Under the pieces are notes generated by a model. The model did no database searches and was not told the origin of the DNA. It saw nothing but the letters and a program-made list of their open reading frames with translations. 64,000 nucleotides of DNA from Combretum micranthum (lineage: Eukaryota > Streptophyta > Magnoliopsida > Myrtales > Combretaceae): the NCBI GenBank assembly GCA_024138025.1, contig JAMXBD010003349.1, positions 60,925 to 124,924 on the forward strand. The letters are read 5' to 3'. Shown here in pieces: positions 36,031 to 48,000 of the stretch. How positions within the stretch are numbered: position 1 is the stretch's first letter; the number at the start of each line of letters is the position of its first letter. A program made the translations under genes and the position numbers.

Positions 36031-37625
36031 TGTAGAAACTTAATAACACCTAAGTGGCAGCAGATTATACATTAATTTTAATCTTTTCAAGAACTTAATG
36101 TCTAATTTTGCAAAATAACCAAATAAACAACAATAATAATAAATAGATAAGGATAAAGAAGATCACCCCAAGATTTAATATGGAGTTCAACCCACCTCCT
36201 AATCTCCATGGTCCATAATCAATGTGTCATTCAATGAGGACTTCACATTTCATTTACAATCAACAAACACAATGCGACACAGAGTTACAAACGTCACAAT
36301 CACAATTACTTGAGTTGAGCCTCTATAATAATTCCTCAAACACTATAGGCACAACTCAATATTTCACTAACCCACTTACAAATAATTGAGCAATACTTTA
36401 TAATGGACAGCAAGACTATATACCTATAGTACTATTTAACTCTCTCACTTTGTATAATAATGCAAAATGCACTAAAATTACTTTGAAACTATTTACAAGA
36501 TTTTATATGCAGTTAATAGGCTCACTTACCCAAGCACTTGTATTTATATCCTTTTCAAGTGGTTGTTGCACATTTTTCACCAAAATTTAGCCTTGTAATT
36601 AATGCTCTAACAGCTAGTTTCTTGGTGCTAGCATCCAAACATCTCCAGTTCTAATGGCGTACCCCTAGCTGGGGTTCATATGACCAATCTTCTAGTCATG
36701 CTAGCTCATTTATAGAGATGGACAAATGGGTTATGGCCCACGGGCCAGCCCGTTTAACCCACTTTAAAAACGGGTTAGGGCCAGCTTTTTTTAGCCCGTT
36801 TAAGAGTGGGTTAATTTTACTCAACCCACTTAACCCGCGGGCCAAAGTGGGCTAGCCCGCAGGTTAATTGGGTTGACCCACCAACCCACTTTTATAAAAA
36901 TAAAATAAATAATTATAGGGTAAATATGTATTAATGAAGGTTATTCTTGAAATTTTTTATACTTGAGATTAAATTTATGTTTAATTAACAAAGAATGACA
37001 AATTGATGCATGCATTATAAATTTTATAAAATTTATTATTATTGTTTTAAATGAAATATATTATCTAATAAGTTATTTTAGAAAACTTATTTTTATATAA
37101 AAAGTAATTAAAATAATAATGAAATTGATCATTAATATATATAATATTATAAAACTCTCTTTTTTATTATATATATCTTATTTAATTAGTATAAATAAGT
37201 TAAATGGGTCAACTTGGTCCATTAACTCACAAAATATGTAAGTGGGTTAAAAGGGTCAAAAAGTGGGCTAGCCCGTTTAACCCACGAGCTAAAGTGGGTT
37301 AGGTTAGGGTCAGGCAATTTTGGCCCGTTTTTAAAGTGGGCCAAAATTTTTTGGCCCGTTTAACCCACGGGCCAAAGTGGGCCGGGCCGGGTTGGCCCGT
37401 TTAACCCACTTGCCCACCTCTACTCATTTAGCATCCAAATTCTAACTTCAATATAGTTAGGTCCTTTAACATGTTTAATAAATACAATTGTGAGGGAAAA
37501 CAAGCAAAACCATGTTCAAAAACAAATTTTACACTTGTTTTAATAGTTAAGTGAAACCAAACTTAATTAAGTGGTTAATTGTGCAAACTATTTTCCCATC
37601 AGTTGAACATGTAAGTTCAATAATG
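36031..37625 (-). repeat. Diverged solo LTR-like block related to 24976-26023
   Basis: Words in the same order and strand as the LTR at 24976: a TCTCCATGGTCCA...GAGGACTTCACA stretch near 36205-36255, and AATTAAGTGGTTAATTGTGCAA near the right end, matching the LTR tail. The right edge and target copies are not clear. A hAT element (36713-37422) splits it. Confidence 0.55.
36713..37422. mobile_element. hAT-like non-autonomous element with GGCCCGTTTAACCC repeats
   Basis: 710 bp. Terminal inverted ends are TAGAGATGGACAAATGGGTT and TAGAGGTGGGCAAGTGGGTT; exact 8-bp target copies CTCATTTA (36705-36712, 37423-37430). Both ends are filled with many copies of GGGCCA/TGGCCC and CCCGTTTAACCC in both orientations. 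No transposase; the middle is A/T. Confidence 0.93.
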
Positions 37626-39057
37626 TAAACTATTAGATAATGATATTTTGGAAACATGCAGAGTGAGTGCTCGATCATGATTGTGGGTGAAAATGACTGT
37701 GTGACACTACTCTTTGAGTGAAGGTTCACACAACATGTATGGAATTCGGCTTGTATACTTCCTTGCTCGATTTTCAAGATGAGTGTCTAGTGCACTTTTA
37801 TTAGAGCTTGATCCAGTTGAAGCTGAACTCATGCGGGTGAATACTTGCCCTCAATGACTTGTGTACGAGTTTGTGTCAAAGGCCTACTACTCAATTAATG
37901 CAACATTTTTCACCATTAGGCATCAGGAGAACCAGTGGGTCAATCTCCAGCAAAATAAGGAGATGATTCTATTCATTGGTTTAGAGTCATTTGTAAAGCA
38001 TTACTTAGAGAAGTACTTTATTATCGAGCTCGATTAAAAGCCTAGTTTTTTTTTTTTTTTCACTAGGTGAATTTGCCTAAACTATCTAAGCTAAAGGAGC
38101 TAGGCTCAAATGATGAGGAGATAGCTGCTGAGTTGTTGATGTTTTTCGAGTAACGGTCCGAGCTTGGTTTCAATATCCTAAATATAGGTAAGGTTGTTAA
38201 CTTCCATCTTGTAGGGCTTAGGCTTCATCCCACGAGCTTATTTTAAGGAGGGGGAGATCAATGTCAAAGGTACATATTGGCAATTGTTGTCGAGTTCAAG
38301 TGATTTTCGATGTAAGGCCTCGTAAACGAGGATTTGTGTGTTAAAAGGTAACCACTCGAAATATGGTGTGGGCTTTGTTGCTCAAGCAATTTATTACTGC
38401 TTTTTTTTTCTCTTCTTTACTTACAAATGGCGTTAGTGAAAGAGACGCTTCAGAAGGGGAAGTCAAGCAAGAGCAAGTCCCGCAAGCTAAGTTCCCGAAG
38501 GGTACAGATTAGGGACCTAAAGGAAGAGAACAACCCCAACGGGTTGTCTTCGAAGATGCTAGGGTTAAAAAAAAAAAAAAAAAACAGTTGTTGAAGTACC
38601 GAGCCTGGACATATTCAAGTGAGCTGGAAGAAGTTTTGTGCATCTAAAGGAATTCCTCCTAAGCCATCAGAAGCCATGCAGCCGATATTGAAAGTTGATG
38701 TAGGAGCTGAAGAGAGAAAATATCTTGCTAGCTGAGCAAACGGTCATTTAAGGTTGAGCGACTGCGCTGAGGATATTGTTGACTTGGAATCGGATGGTTA
38801 AGACCGCAAGATGGAAATGGCAATTGTCCCCATTGCCGCTCCTATCGGCAAGTTCCATGGTTAGATGGAACAGTTAGAGAAGCGGTCTCTCCTACCAATA
38901 CTCTTAGACAGCCATTTGGAAAGGATGATAATTTGGGCTTTGCCTTGTTGATAAGTATTATTCCCTCCCTTTTAATTTTTTTGCCATTTGTCATCAGCAA
39001 TGATGATTGTCCTCGTTGAAAATTAGAGAGTAAACTATTCAGACTAGGGCCCATGGC
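37626..39057 (+). other. Degenerate coding-like region left of the second hAT element
   Basis: The frame from about 38428 reads ALVKETLQKGKSSKSKSRKL, then DLKEENNPNGLSSKMLGLKK, a basic low-complexity peptide running into an (A)n tract at 38568-38584. It resembles the leader or gag-like parts of decayed retroelements, but I cannot name a family. Confidence 0.25.
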
Positions 39058-39738
39058 TAGAGATACAACCGAGGCGGGTTTTGGGATGGATCACATAAGA
39101 TCAGAATCCGACCCGCTTCCTAATAGGATATCCCAAACTCTCCCCGCGATTCTATAGGATTTTTTATTCAATACCCAAACTTGCCCCTACGGTGTTTTGA
39201 CCCTGACCCGCCCCACCACGTGATCCGCTATATTTCTTCTTTGTTTTCTCTTTTCAACTCTTAGTTAAATTCAATTGCATCTTCCAACAAAATATTAGGT
39301 GGTAGGTCAGCAACTGGTCTAAACCGAATTAGACTAGTTATAGCACACTCGTCAATTCATAGGCTCATAGAACTAGCTATTTTGTTTGTTAAAACAACAA
39401 AAATTAATAATATTGTAAAAATAACTTTTTAAGAGATAAAATTAAAAATTAGGGAAAAAAAAGACAAAATAAAGTTAAAACTATCAACGACAATTCTTAA
39501 AGACAAAAATTAGTAGGGTTTTGTTTTTTAAAATTTCGAACTCAATTTTTTAAATTATTTATAATATGACGAGTTCGGATTACCCATCGAATTTTTTTAA
39601 TGATCTGAACCCAACCCCGACCCAAAACCCTATAGGGTAGGCATTTAATTTCCTAAACCCGCCCCGCGACCCTATGGGGTTTTTAACTGTTCGAAAACGT
39701 CGGGCATGCTATAATGACCTGCCCCTATTGCATCCCTA
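39058..39738. mobile_element. Second hAT-like non-autonomous element
   Basis: 681 bp with ends TAGAGATACAACCGAGGCGGG and, inverted, TAGGGATGCAATAGGGGCAGG. The flanks CCCATGGC / TCCATGGT match at 6 of 8 bases. CCCGACCC/GGGTTT-type subterminal repeats; no transposase. Confidence 0.75.
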
Positions 39739-40083
39739 TCCATGGTTAAGTGCTATGGAGCGAATTGGTAGAAGAGAGGGTGAAGGGTGGGTTTGTTTCA
39801 TCATTTTCTAATCGTTTTAATATCTTATTTTTATCGTTTTCAAACTAATGTTTATCAAGAAACAAATACAAATGAAAAGCAAACATTTTTACTCATAAAA
39901 AGATCAAATAGATCAGATCCAAAATAATTACAGATACAAATCAAATATAGATAAGACAGATGAAAATCAGACAATCTAAATAAATCCTAAAACCTCCAAC
40001 CATATCAAGATGGCCTTGAGATAAGTCCATCTTTCAATCTTAATTGTTTACTTCATCATAAAAACGGATGTTAGGAACATTAA

Positions 40084-40733
40084 GCCAGTCTCCATGTTGA
40101 CCACACAAACTTTTGCAGCAGAGTTTGAGGACTTAAAAAACCACCATTCTTCATCTCCAAAGGTAGAGAAATGAAGCAGAGTATAGGGCTGAGGCTTTAG
40201 AGGAAGCTAGAGCCTTGGAAGGTACCTTGGCAATCAAGAAACGTCAAGCAGATTAGAATAAGCATTCTCTTAGGACAGTGAACCAGGAACTATCCTAGGA
40301 AGTCCGCAAGCTCAAGGGTCTTTTTGAGAACAGCTAGGCTAAACTGAGGAAAGTGACTGAGTCAGCCTGTGAAAGGAAGATGGAGCTGTTATGTCAAATC
40401 TATGATCTACCAAAAACCACAAATAATGTTAAGTTGCAGGTAGCAAGGCTGGTTGAAGAGAATTGTGGCTTGAAGGAGAGTATCTCAAAATTGGAGCCCG
40501 GGGAGACCATCCGTCAAGGTAGTGAGGCCAAAAATAAGACTGATGTGATGCAAGGGACTACTAAAGCCATCATCCGACATTTTCATAGGAACTGCTCGTG
40601 CGGCCGAATTGACGGAAGCACCTGGCGAGATTATCCCAAGGATGAGGAAGAATGGGGTAGGCCTGTGTCTAATAGGCCGGCTCGAATAAGAAATAAAAGA
40701 CCATCAACATATACATATAATATACGTTATTAA
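40084..40733 (+). pseudogene. Coiled-coil coding remnant, unidentified
   Basis: The open frame 40353-40733 (126 codons) reads VARLVEENCGLKESISKLEP, charged and heptad-like. Upstream to about 40084 the same strand has AEALEEARALEGTLAIKKRQ and NKHSLRTVNQELS with stops between. It is probably the decayed C-terminal part of a gag-like or transposon-borne protein, split from 38428-38830 by the hAT element. It could also be a fragment of a host coiled-coil gene. Confidence 0.35.
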
Positions 40734-41976
40734 TTACATATTATATTTAATTTGAAATAGTATGTGTTTTAATGTTACAAATATTTGTTACATATGTTAT
40801 TTGATATGTACAGACTATTGTATATATTTATATGATATGTGCTACACATGGTTTATATTTTATGGATACTATTAAGTTATTTATATGCATTCATATATAA
40901 TCTATATTCAATAATTGTTATATTATTACATCTTTAAACCTTAACCATCTTCTCTTACTCATTTTATTATTGTGTTCTTATGGAATTTAACTATAGCTTC
41001 ACAGTCTGTTAATTTCACGTAACAAATAAATTATAATACATATATCTTATAATCACTCGTTATATAATGTATGTATTATATATACATATATTTGTTTTAA
41101 TATATGCTATGATATATAGTGTGTATTATATATTAATATGTCATATATAAACAACTAAATCAATCATATATTAATAATACATTGTTTATATATTTCTTGT
41201 GTGGATTTTTTTTATAATTTATAAATTTATTAAGGATAAAATAGTCACATTATTCAAAATTCTATTCCCACATGATAGTAAATAGGAGGGGGGGAGGGAG
41301 GGCTAATATGTAGGTTTAAGTATTCCCTCCAGAATAGAAAGATTTCTAAAGTTGAAAATTGAGAGTTCATCTTATAAGTAGACAGGATAATAGGAATACG
41401 GGAATAAGAGTAAACAGGCTGTAATATTCTCATAACTCCTTATTTCATTTTCATAGAACTAAACATTGATAAATGAGACAACTATTACATTCTAAGACCT
41501 AAAACGACGACCAAGTACTGCATGTAGGCAAGACGTTCACCTCTCAGATCAAGTACGAAACCCACACAAGGTAAAGCATGACTATCCTAATAGGATCAGC
41601 CTTGATCGACCTACCAGCGGGTTTTCTGTACGATGATATAAATCAAAATTCTATATAATAGACGGAGACCCAAAAAACATGGACTGTATCATAGGAAAAT
41701 TCTACTTCCTAAGTCATTGAAGAAACATACCCGTTCATAATTTCGTCATAATCTCCTAAACAAGATCCAATAATGTCCGAGCAAGTTCAACTCTCATTGA
41801 CCACTGGGTCAGAACTGAACTGTGTGTGAGTATCAGATATGTACAAGTAACATGCTCTGCTCGATAAATGAACTATTGATTATTTCCATTCTGTGGAGAG
41901 CCATAAACATTTATCTGGTCTTCTCTAATATGAAAATACAATTTTAGAGGAACTTATGCTACAATGGAGGAGAATC
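40734..41976. other. AT-rich spacer and PCO 3' flank
   Basis: 40740-41270 is TATA-rich and resembles 2590-2900. 41283-41302 is a G-rich run (GGAGGGGGGGAGGGAGGG). 41480-41976 precedes the PCO stop on the minus strand and should hold its 3' UTR; nothing else was recognised. Confidence 0.45.
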
Positions 41977-42095
41977 TCATGTTCTAATAACAGGACCTTT
42001 GTACAACCCTCTCCGAATCACAAAGTTATCAGGGGGTTGGAACTCTTCTAACCAAGTAACATCAGAGACAGTAACTCCATCCAATTCAAGCTCAC
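41977..42095 (-). CDS. PCO: PCO coding exon 5 and stop
   Basis: 119 bp, residues 201-239 and TGA. Acceptor TTGAAG. It encodes [20 protein letters not shown] then GPVIRT, the conserved PCO C-terminus. The 3' UTR would continue into 41976-about 41500; no clear polyadenylation signal could be chosen. Confidence 0.93.
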
Positions 42096-45000
42096 CTTCA
42101 ATACGGAGAAAACCATAATAAATCAGATGGAGAGTAATAATCAGAAAGTATCAAAATACATCATAACAAAAAGAGAGGGGGGGTGGGGGGTCGTCTCAGA
42201 GTAGTACCCGGGAGATCCCTTCTTTGTGATTTCCTAAAGTAAGTGCAATGCCGACCATAGTCTGCAGAATACGGAGGTGACAGTATGTCAAATATAGCAC
42301 AGGGAGAGATAGCTCTGAAGCAATGGATGTTTCCTCCAGTAGTAGGATAAAGAATAGTTGTTGGAGTAGGTGCTACCATCTCAGCATTTTTAACAAGCTT
42401 TGCAGATCTTGCTGCAGACGAGCAATACAGAAACAGAAAAGAAGTTTAGATCATACTAAATATTCCTACCTGCTTTAAGAAGCTCAACAGCAGACAGAAT
42501 AGAGTTGAAATAACAGGGAACAAAGACCATTTTCAAACTTCTTCGGTTTGAACAGCATCTTTGACAAGAATATGGTGTTATGTTGTTTACAATAATTTTT
42601 CCATTATCCTTTTCTGTTTTTTAATAAGAATTCTATATGTATTCAGCTTACAATTCCTTTTATCTCCACAAAAAGCATGAAGCTTCACACAAACACCATA
42701 ACAAAAACCCATGAAAAGGTCAGATTACTTAAGTGGCACCAACACGCTGCCATGGACCATTATGGAATGCATCATAGCAGCATAAAATAACCAAACTTTG
42801 GAAATTTCAGCAGTATTTAAACAAGATTTCCAAAGGATAAGACGAACCTCTTAAGCCACCACTCTCTTCCCCCCCTTCCCCCCACCCCCAACCAACAAAA
42901 ACAAACCAACCCCTCCTCTACCCTCTCCTCCACCACCAACTAGAACAAAACTATGACCACAACGAATTTATACCTAAAAACACTCAAACGCCCCACTCAT
43001 TGGAAACCCTAGCCTCCAACCTCCATCTTTCCTCTATGTCACACCCTCACTGAAAGGTGTGGTTAGGGATAGGTGCTCGAAGATCTACCTACCTTTTACT
43101 CCAACAAATAGCTTGCACCACAACCTTGTGCTCCAACCCTAGGTTCAAGTTTCAAGCCACTAGGTGATTCATGCTCACAAACATGGCATTGAAACCCATG
43201 GCTTGTTAATACGACAGTTTCATGGCTCAATGGTTCATAGTTTGCTAGCAGGTGATAGGCTAAGGCATGGTAGTTGGGGTTGGGGGCTACAAAGTTAGAA
43301 AATAGTATATTTCAGTTTGTCAGGGAAGGCAGGAAAGTAGACACAATCAGGAAATATAATACTTCAGGGTCATGGCACAAAATAGAGCAGAATATTTGTA
43401 ATACTGTTGAATGGATATTACTCAAAACCAAAAGCAACCATAGCCCTTTAATAAAGAATTAAAGAGGTACAACAGCCAATTATGACAGCAACCAAAGATG
43501 GTGTTATCATCCTTTGAACAATTTATGACCATGATTTAGATAAAATGTTCCAATATAACCTAAGAATATATTCTTTGTGATGAGGTTCAGAATTGACCAT
43601 CTCAAAAAAAAAATAAAAATAAAATAAAAAGATACAGGATGAAAAGCTTTCAAATTAGAGGATAATTTAAAGAGCTCTTTCCATGTTTGTAAGAATAGCT
43701 AGGGTGCATTGATTAATAAACTATCTAGATATTGTCCCACTTATCTTGGGTATCCTATCATAATAGGGGCTTAATTTTCAATTCTGCCTTTCAAAAAGGT
43801 CAAATCAAGGCTTAATTCTTGCACAAAAAGGAGGCTTTCGAAAGAAGGCTAGATTCTATTTTGTTGGGTAAACTGAGTTTTTTGGATCTTCATTGAAAGG
43901 AAAATAATGAGGGGTACCTCAAAAGAGAGACTTAATAAATCTAGAAATTCTCTGAAACTTGAATCACATTGATACTTCCAAATCGTCCCTCGTTCCATTC
44001 CTTCTACAACTGATGTGAAACGCTGAAGTAACTCTCCTCATCAAATTCAGAAATTTACACAGCTTGGATAGATGGGGCTACTTTTGGTTCTACTGATTCC
44101 ACTCAGCCACATAAACAGGTTTTGGACTCTCTGTCCAAAGCTTCTTAGCATATGCACATTGAGAGAGGGAAAAAAAAAAGGTCATGGTCTTCTTCTAGTG
44201 CATTACATAAATAGCAAGGTTGGATTTTACTACACCCCATTCTTAAAATTTACCCCTGGTAAATAGCTTGTCTTGCAATCAACCACGCTAAAAAAACTAC
44301 GTCTAGGCACTTACGACACCATGGTACCTTCTGTCCACTGCTTTTTAAAATTTTGCTCTAATAAAAAGCATTCTTTATTTGCTTCAATTGTATATTTTTC
44401 ATGCACAAAGTCCCAGGGATTAGAATGAAATTGGTAGATTGATTGATAGGATCAAATAGAAGTGCTTTTAATTTTCAGGCTAAATATTTTTGACAATTGC
44501 ATCATAAGTTAGTGAAAGTTAACGCTATGTTTGGTAGGATAAAACTGAAATGACATCAGAAGAAACAAACGGAAGGAGGTGCATATTTTTATATTTAGCA
44601 AATTAAGATAAAAGTGGAAATCTAAGAAAGGGAATACAGATGGTGCAAGGTTTTCCACTTCTAAAACCATTATGTTTCTCTCCGGATTTAAAGAGAGGGA
44701 AAATGAGTGGAAATGGTTTAAAATTGCAAAAAAGACCCCTAATATCTAAGTTTAGGAAACTAGAATAAGGGAAATATACTCTATTACACCATTCATTTCC
44801 TTTGATTTCCTTCATGCAATGTCATGCAAACTTTCGAAATGGAAACGTTTTGCTCCATTTCCTCCTTATCTATCCAGACATTAAATTAAAATCACAGTTC
44901 TTTTCTTTTCCTTTCATTTCTTTTAATATTCACTCAATTATATTCATTTCATATCTTGAAAATTTGCCAAACACAATACAAAAAAACTCAAATGTGAGAA

Positions 45001-48000
45001 AAGTTATTTAAAGCTGGGATTGCAGCTGAAGATAACATAGCTTTGGAGTTCATCAAGAACAAATTACTTTTTGTTATGATAATTGACTCTGGTAACAACC
45101 ATCTGAATTGTTTCTGACTGTGTAAGGAACAGTAGCAGTGTAGTGAGAATTTCTTTGCTCATGACCTATGGGATTCTTTTCTGTTAGACAATGTTTCAGG
45201 AAAGGAGAAAGCATATCAGATTAATTTCATTCAGATCAACCTACAAAAAACAAACATGAGTCTATGCAAACGGTTGACATTTTCTACTGGAAAGACAACA
45301 GCTTCAAATACAACCAATTCGATTCTAAAACTAGGAACCTTTCTTTTTGGGGGGGTTGAAGCAAGAACTACAACATGGGTTGCGTCCTAGAGATGATACT
45401 CTGCGATATATGGGTTCCTCACTAGTGTCTAGAAATTCTTTATGCAACACACATGAAAATTCAATTAATCATTGTTTTGCAGGTTGCTCCATCGCTAAGG
45501 TGTTATGAAACAATTTGGATTTCCTTGCTAATATGAGTTCATACATGTTTATCAGGCCCTCAGACTGGTGGTCTGCATATATCAGATCTAAGGAAAATAG
45601 TAAATCAATAGTGTTGGCTTTATTCTTGTGGAATATTTGGCATTGGGGGACAGCATTGGAGATATGTTAAATGCTAATTCTGTTATTCATATATTGATCA
45701 CTGATTATTTCATAAAAGCTCCAGTTCTCTGTAGGCAGCAGATGCAGTTTCAATTTGGAATGCACAGCAGCTTTGGAGATCTTCTACAGCTTGTTTGGAT
45801 CAAAGAGGAGGTTCTGATCATTTGCAACAAAGAGATCAACAGGTTCAGGTTCAGGTTCACAGATAAGAAGTCGAAATATGTCTTATGCTGATCTTTCATT
45901 CCAGTTAACTAGCCCTGATCATTTTGTCCAACAGAGGTGCAGCAAATTGGTTCTTTTGCTTCTTGTTCAGGACAAATAAATAAACCAAGTAACACAGGTT
46001 GGCTTCCCCCTTCCTCCAGATAGATTGCATTTAAAAAATATACTGATGGAAGTTTGTTCAAAGATGGTGCATGTATTGATGGATTATTAAGGCTTCAAAT
46101 GGCTCTTTATTGTTTGCATTCTGGAAAAGAAACAAACCATTCCTCCACAGAATTGATAAAACTTGAAGCTTTGGAACAAGGATCCAATCTGCATTTATTT
46201 GTCCAACTTTGACAGCAAATCTCCTCCATATTGGTGGTACTATGGGTTACAGAAAAGGTCACTCCAAGATGAGATATTTTTTATACAATGCAAAAAGTTC
46301 AGTAGAAGCATGGAAACAAAACTCAGATTTGAAGGAGTAGCAATGTAAAGAAATGAGCAATGATTGAATTAGGTTTTTTGCAGTGAAAGATTAGGGCGAG
46401 AGAATACCTGAGCAGAGAATGCTCAGCCAAAACCAGCTCTCTAACTGGATACTAGTGAGCTGCTTGCTTCCAACTAACTTGAATTCTGCTTTTTATGGTT
46501 GAACCACCCTTGCCAGCTGGCACTTAACCAGAAATACAAATCCAAACTGCTAACACACATGCGCTCAAGAACGGAACAATATTGCACACAGTGTCACACA
46601 CCCAACACTGTCAAGGCTCACCATCACACACCCCATACTGCTCAATGCACTGCCATACCACCCATATATACACAGCACATTTTTCCACGCAATAAACCAA
46701 TATTCAAGAGGCTTTTAATCCCCTCTTGAATGCTTGAATTATTAATGGGGTTATTCTCAATTCTCAAAGTTGTATTTTCAGAAGTAAATTCACCTAAAGG
46801 CGTCAGTTTCTCATTTTTTCAATAAGGCAAATATTTCAGCAAACTATCTGGCCAAAGCATGGCATTCTTTTCAATCTATTTTTTCTCCGAAGAATATTTT
46901 CAATTCAACATCTTCTGCAGAGGTCTTATATGCCAGAGATTGTTTGTAATTCATCAACGTGGATTACAAACAATGTCTGACAAGCTCTTGGGACAGCTTA
47001 TCCCAAGCACTTCCTCTTTGGCAAGCCTCATTTTAAACTATGCTTTTGTATTGAATAATAGTTAGTTTCTCTTTCTCTGTTTGTAGGTATATAAGCATAG
47101 TGATTTAGTTTTTATCTGAAGAATATTTTTAATTCAACATCTTCTGCAGAGGTCTTATATGTCAGACATTGTTTGTAACACATTCACGTTGATTACAAAC
47201 AATGTCTGACAAGTTCTTGGGACAGCATATCCCAAGCACTTGCTCTCTAGAAAGCCTTATTTTAAACTATGTTTTTGTGTTTAATAGCTAGTTTCTCTTT
47301 CTCTGTTTGTAGGCATATAAGCATAGTGATTTACATAAAATACAGAAAAAATATAACAAACCAGACCTGAATTAGAAAAACAGTGTTAAAGCAACAACCA
47401 TGGTATATTCATCAATAATTAACACACAGCACATACACAATGTAAAAACTATAAGGTACACATTATGGATAAAGATACAAAGAGGGTAACAGAACAAGGA
47501 CAACAAATTCAATCACCGCATAAAGGTTCTGAATCAAGGTGCAATTATAACAGTGGAAGTCTATTTTACATAATGCATATCACTCTTTAACATTCCACCG
47601 AAAACTGTCGTGTGATACCTCTTGTTTACCGCAGAAATTGTAACCCTAACTCATGCCACAATGAGAAGCGATTTGATAAAGAACTGATTCTGCTTTAAGA
47701 AGTCAATATAAAACAAGAACTTTTATGCAGGAATATCCTCCATACTAAGAAATAAATCAGTTATTCCACTTTTGGGAGAAGACCTTATGTTAGGAATATC
47801 TTCCAAATAAAAAAATATCAGTTTTAACAAAATTTTTTGATTTAACCAAAAATATATATATATATATCAGTACCTCTTGTTAAATATAGATTTATGCAAT
47901 TTTAGGTGTTGAATTTATAATGCATAAATCCTCCCTTTATAGAAATTAAGAATAAACACAGAGTATTATCTTAAAAGTTCCAATTCTAAAGCAGTTGAGG

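Noticed and set aside
42161..42379. 72-codon minus-strand open frame as a stand-alone gene
   Set aside because: It is PCO exon 4 read through the donor at 42207 into intron 4; its last residues are intronic.
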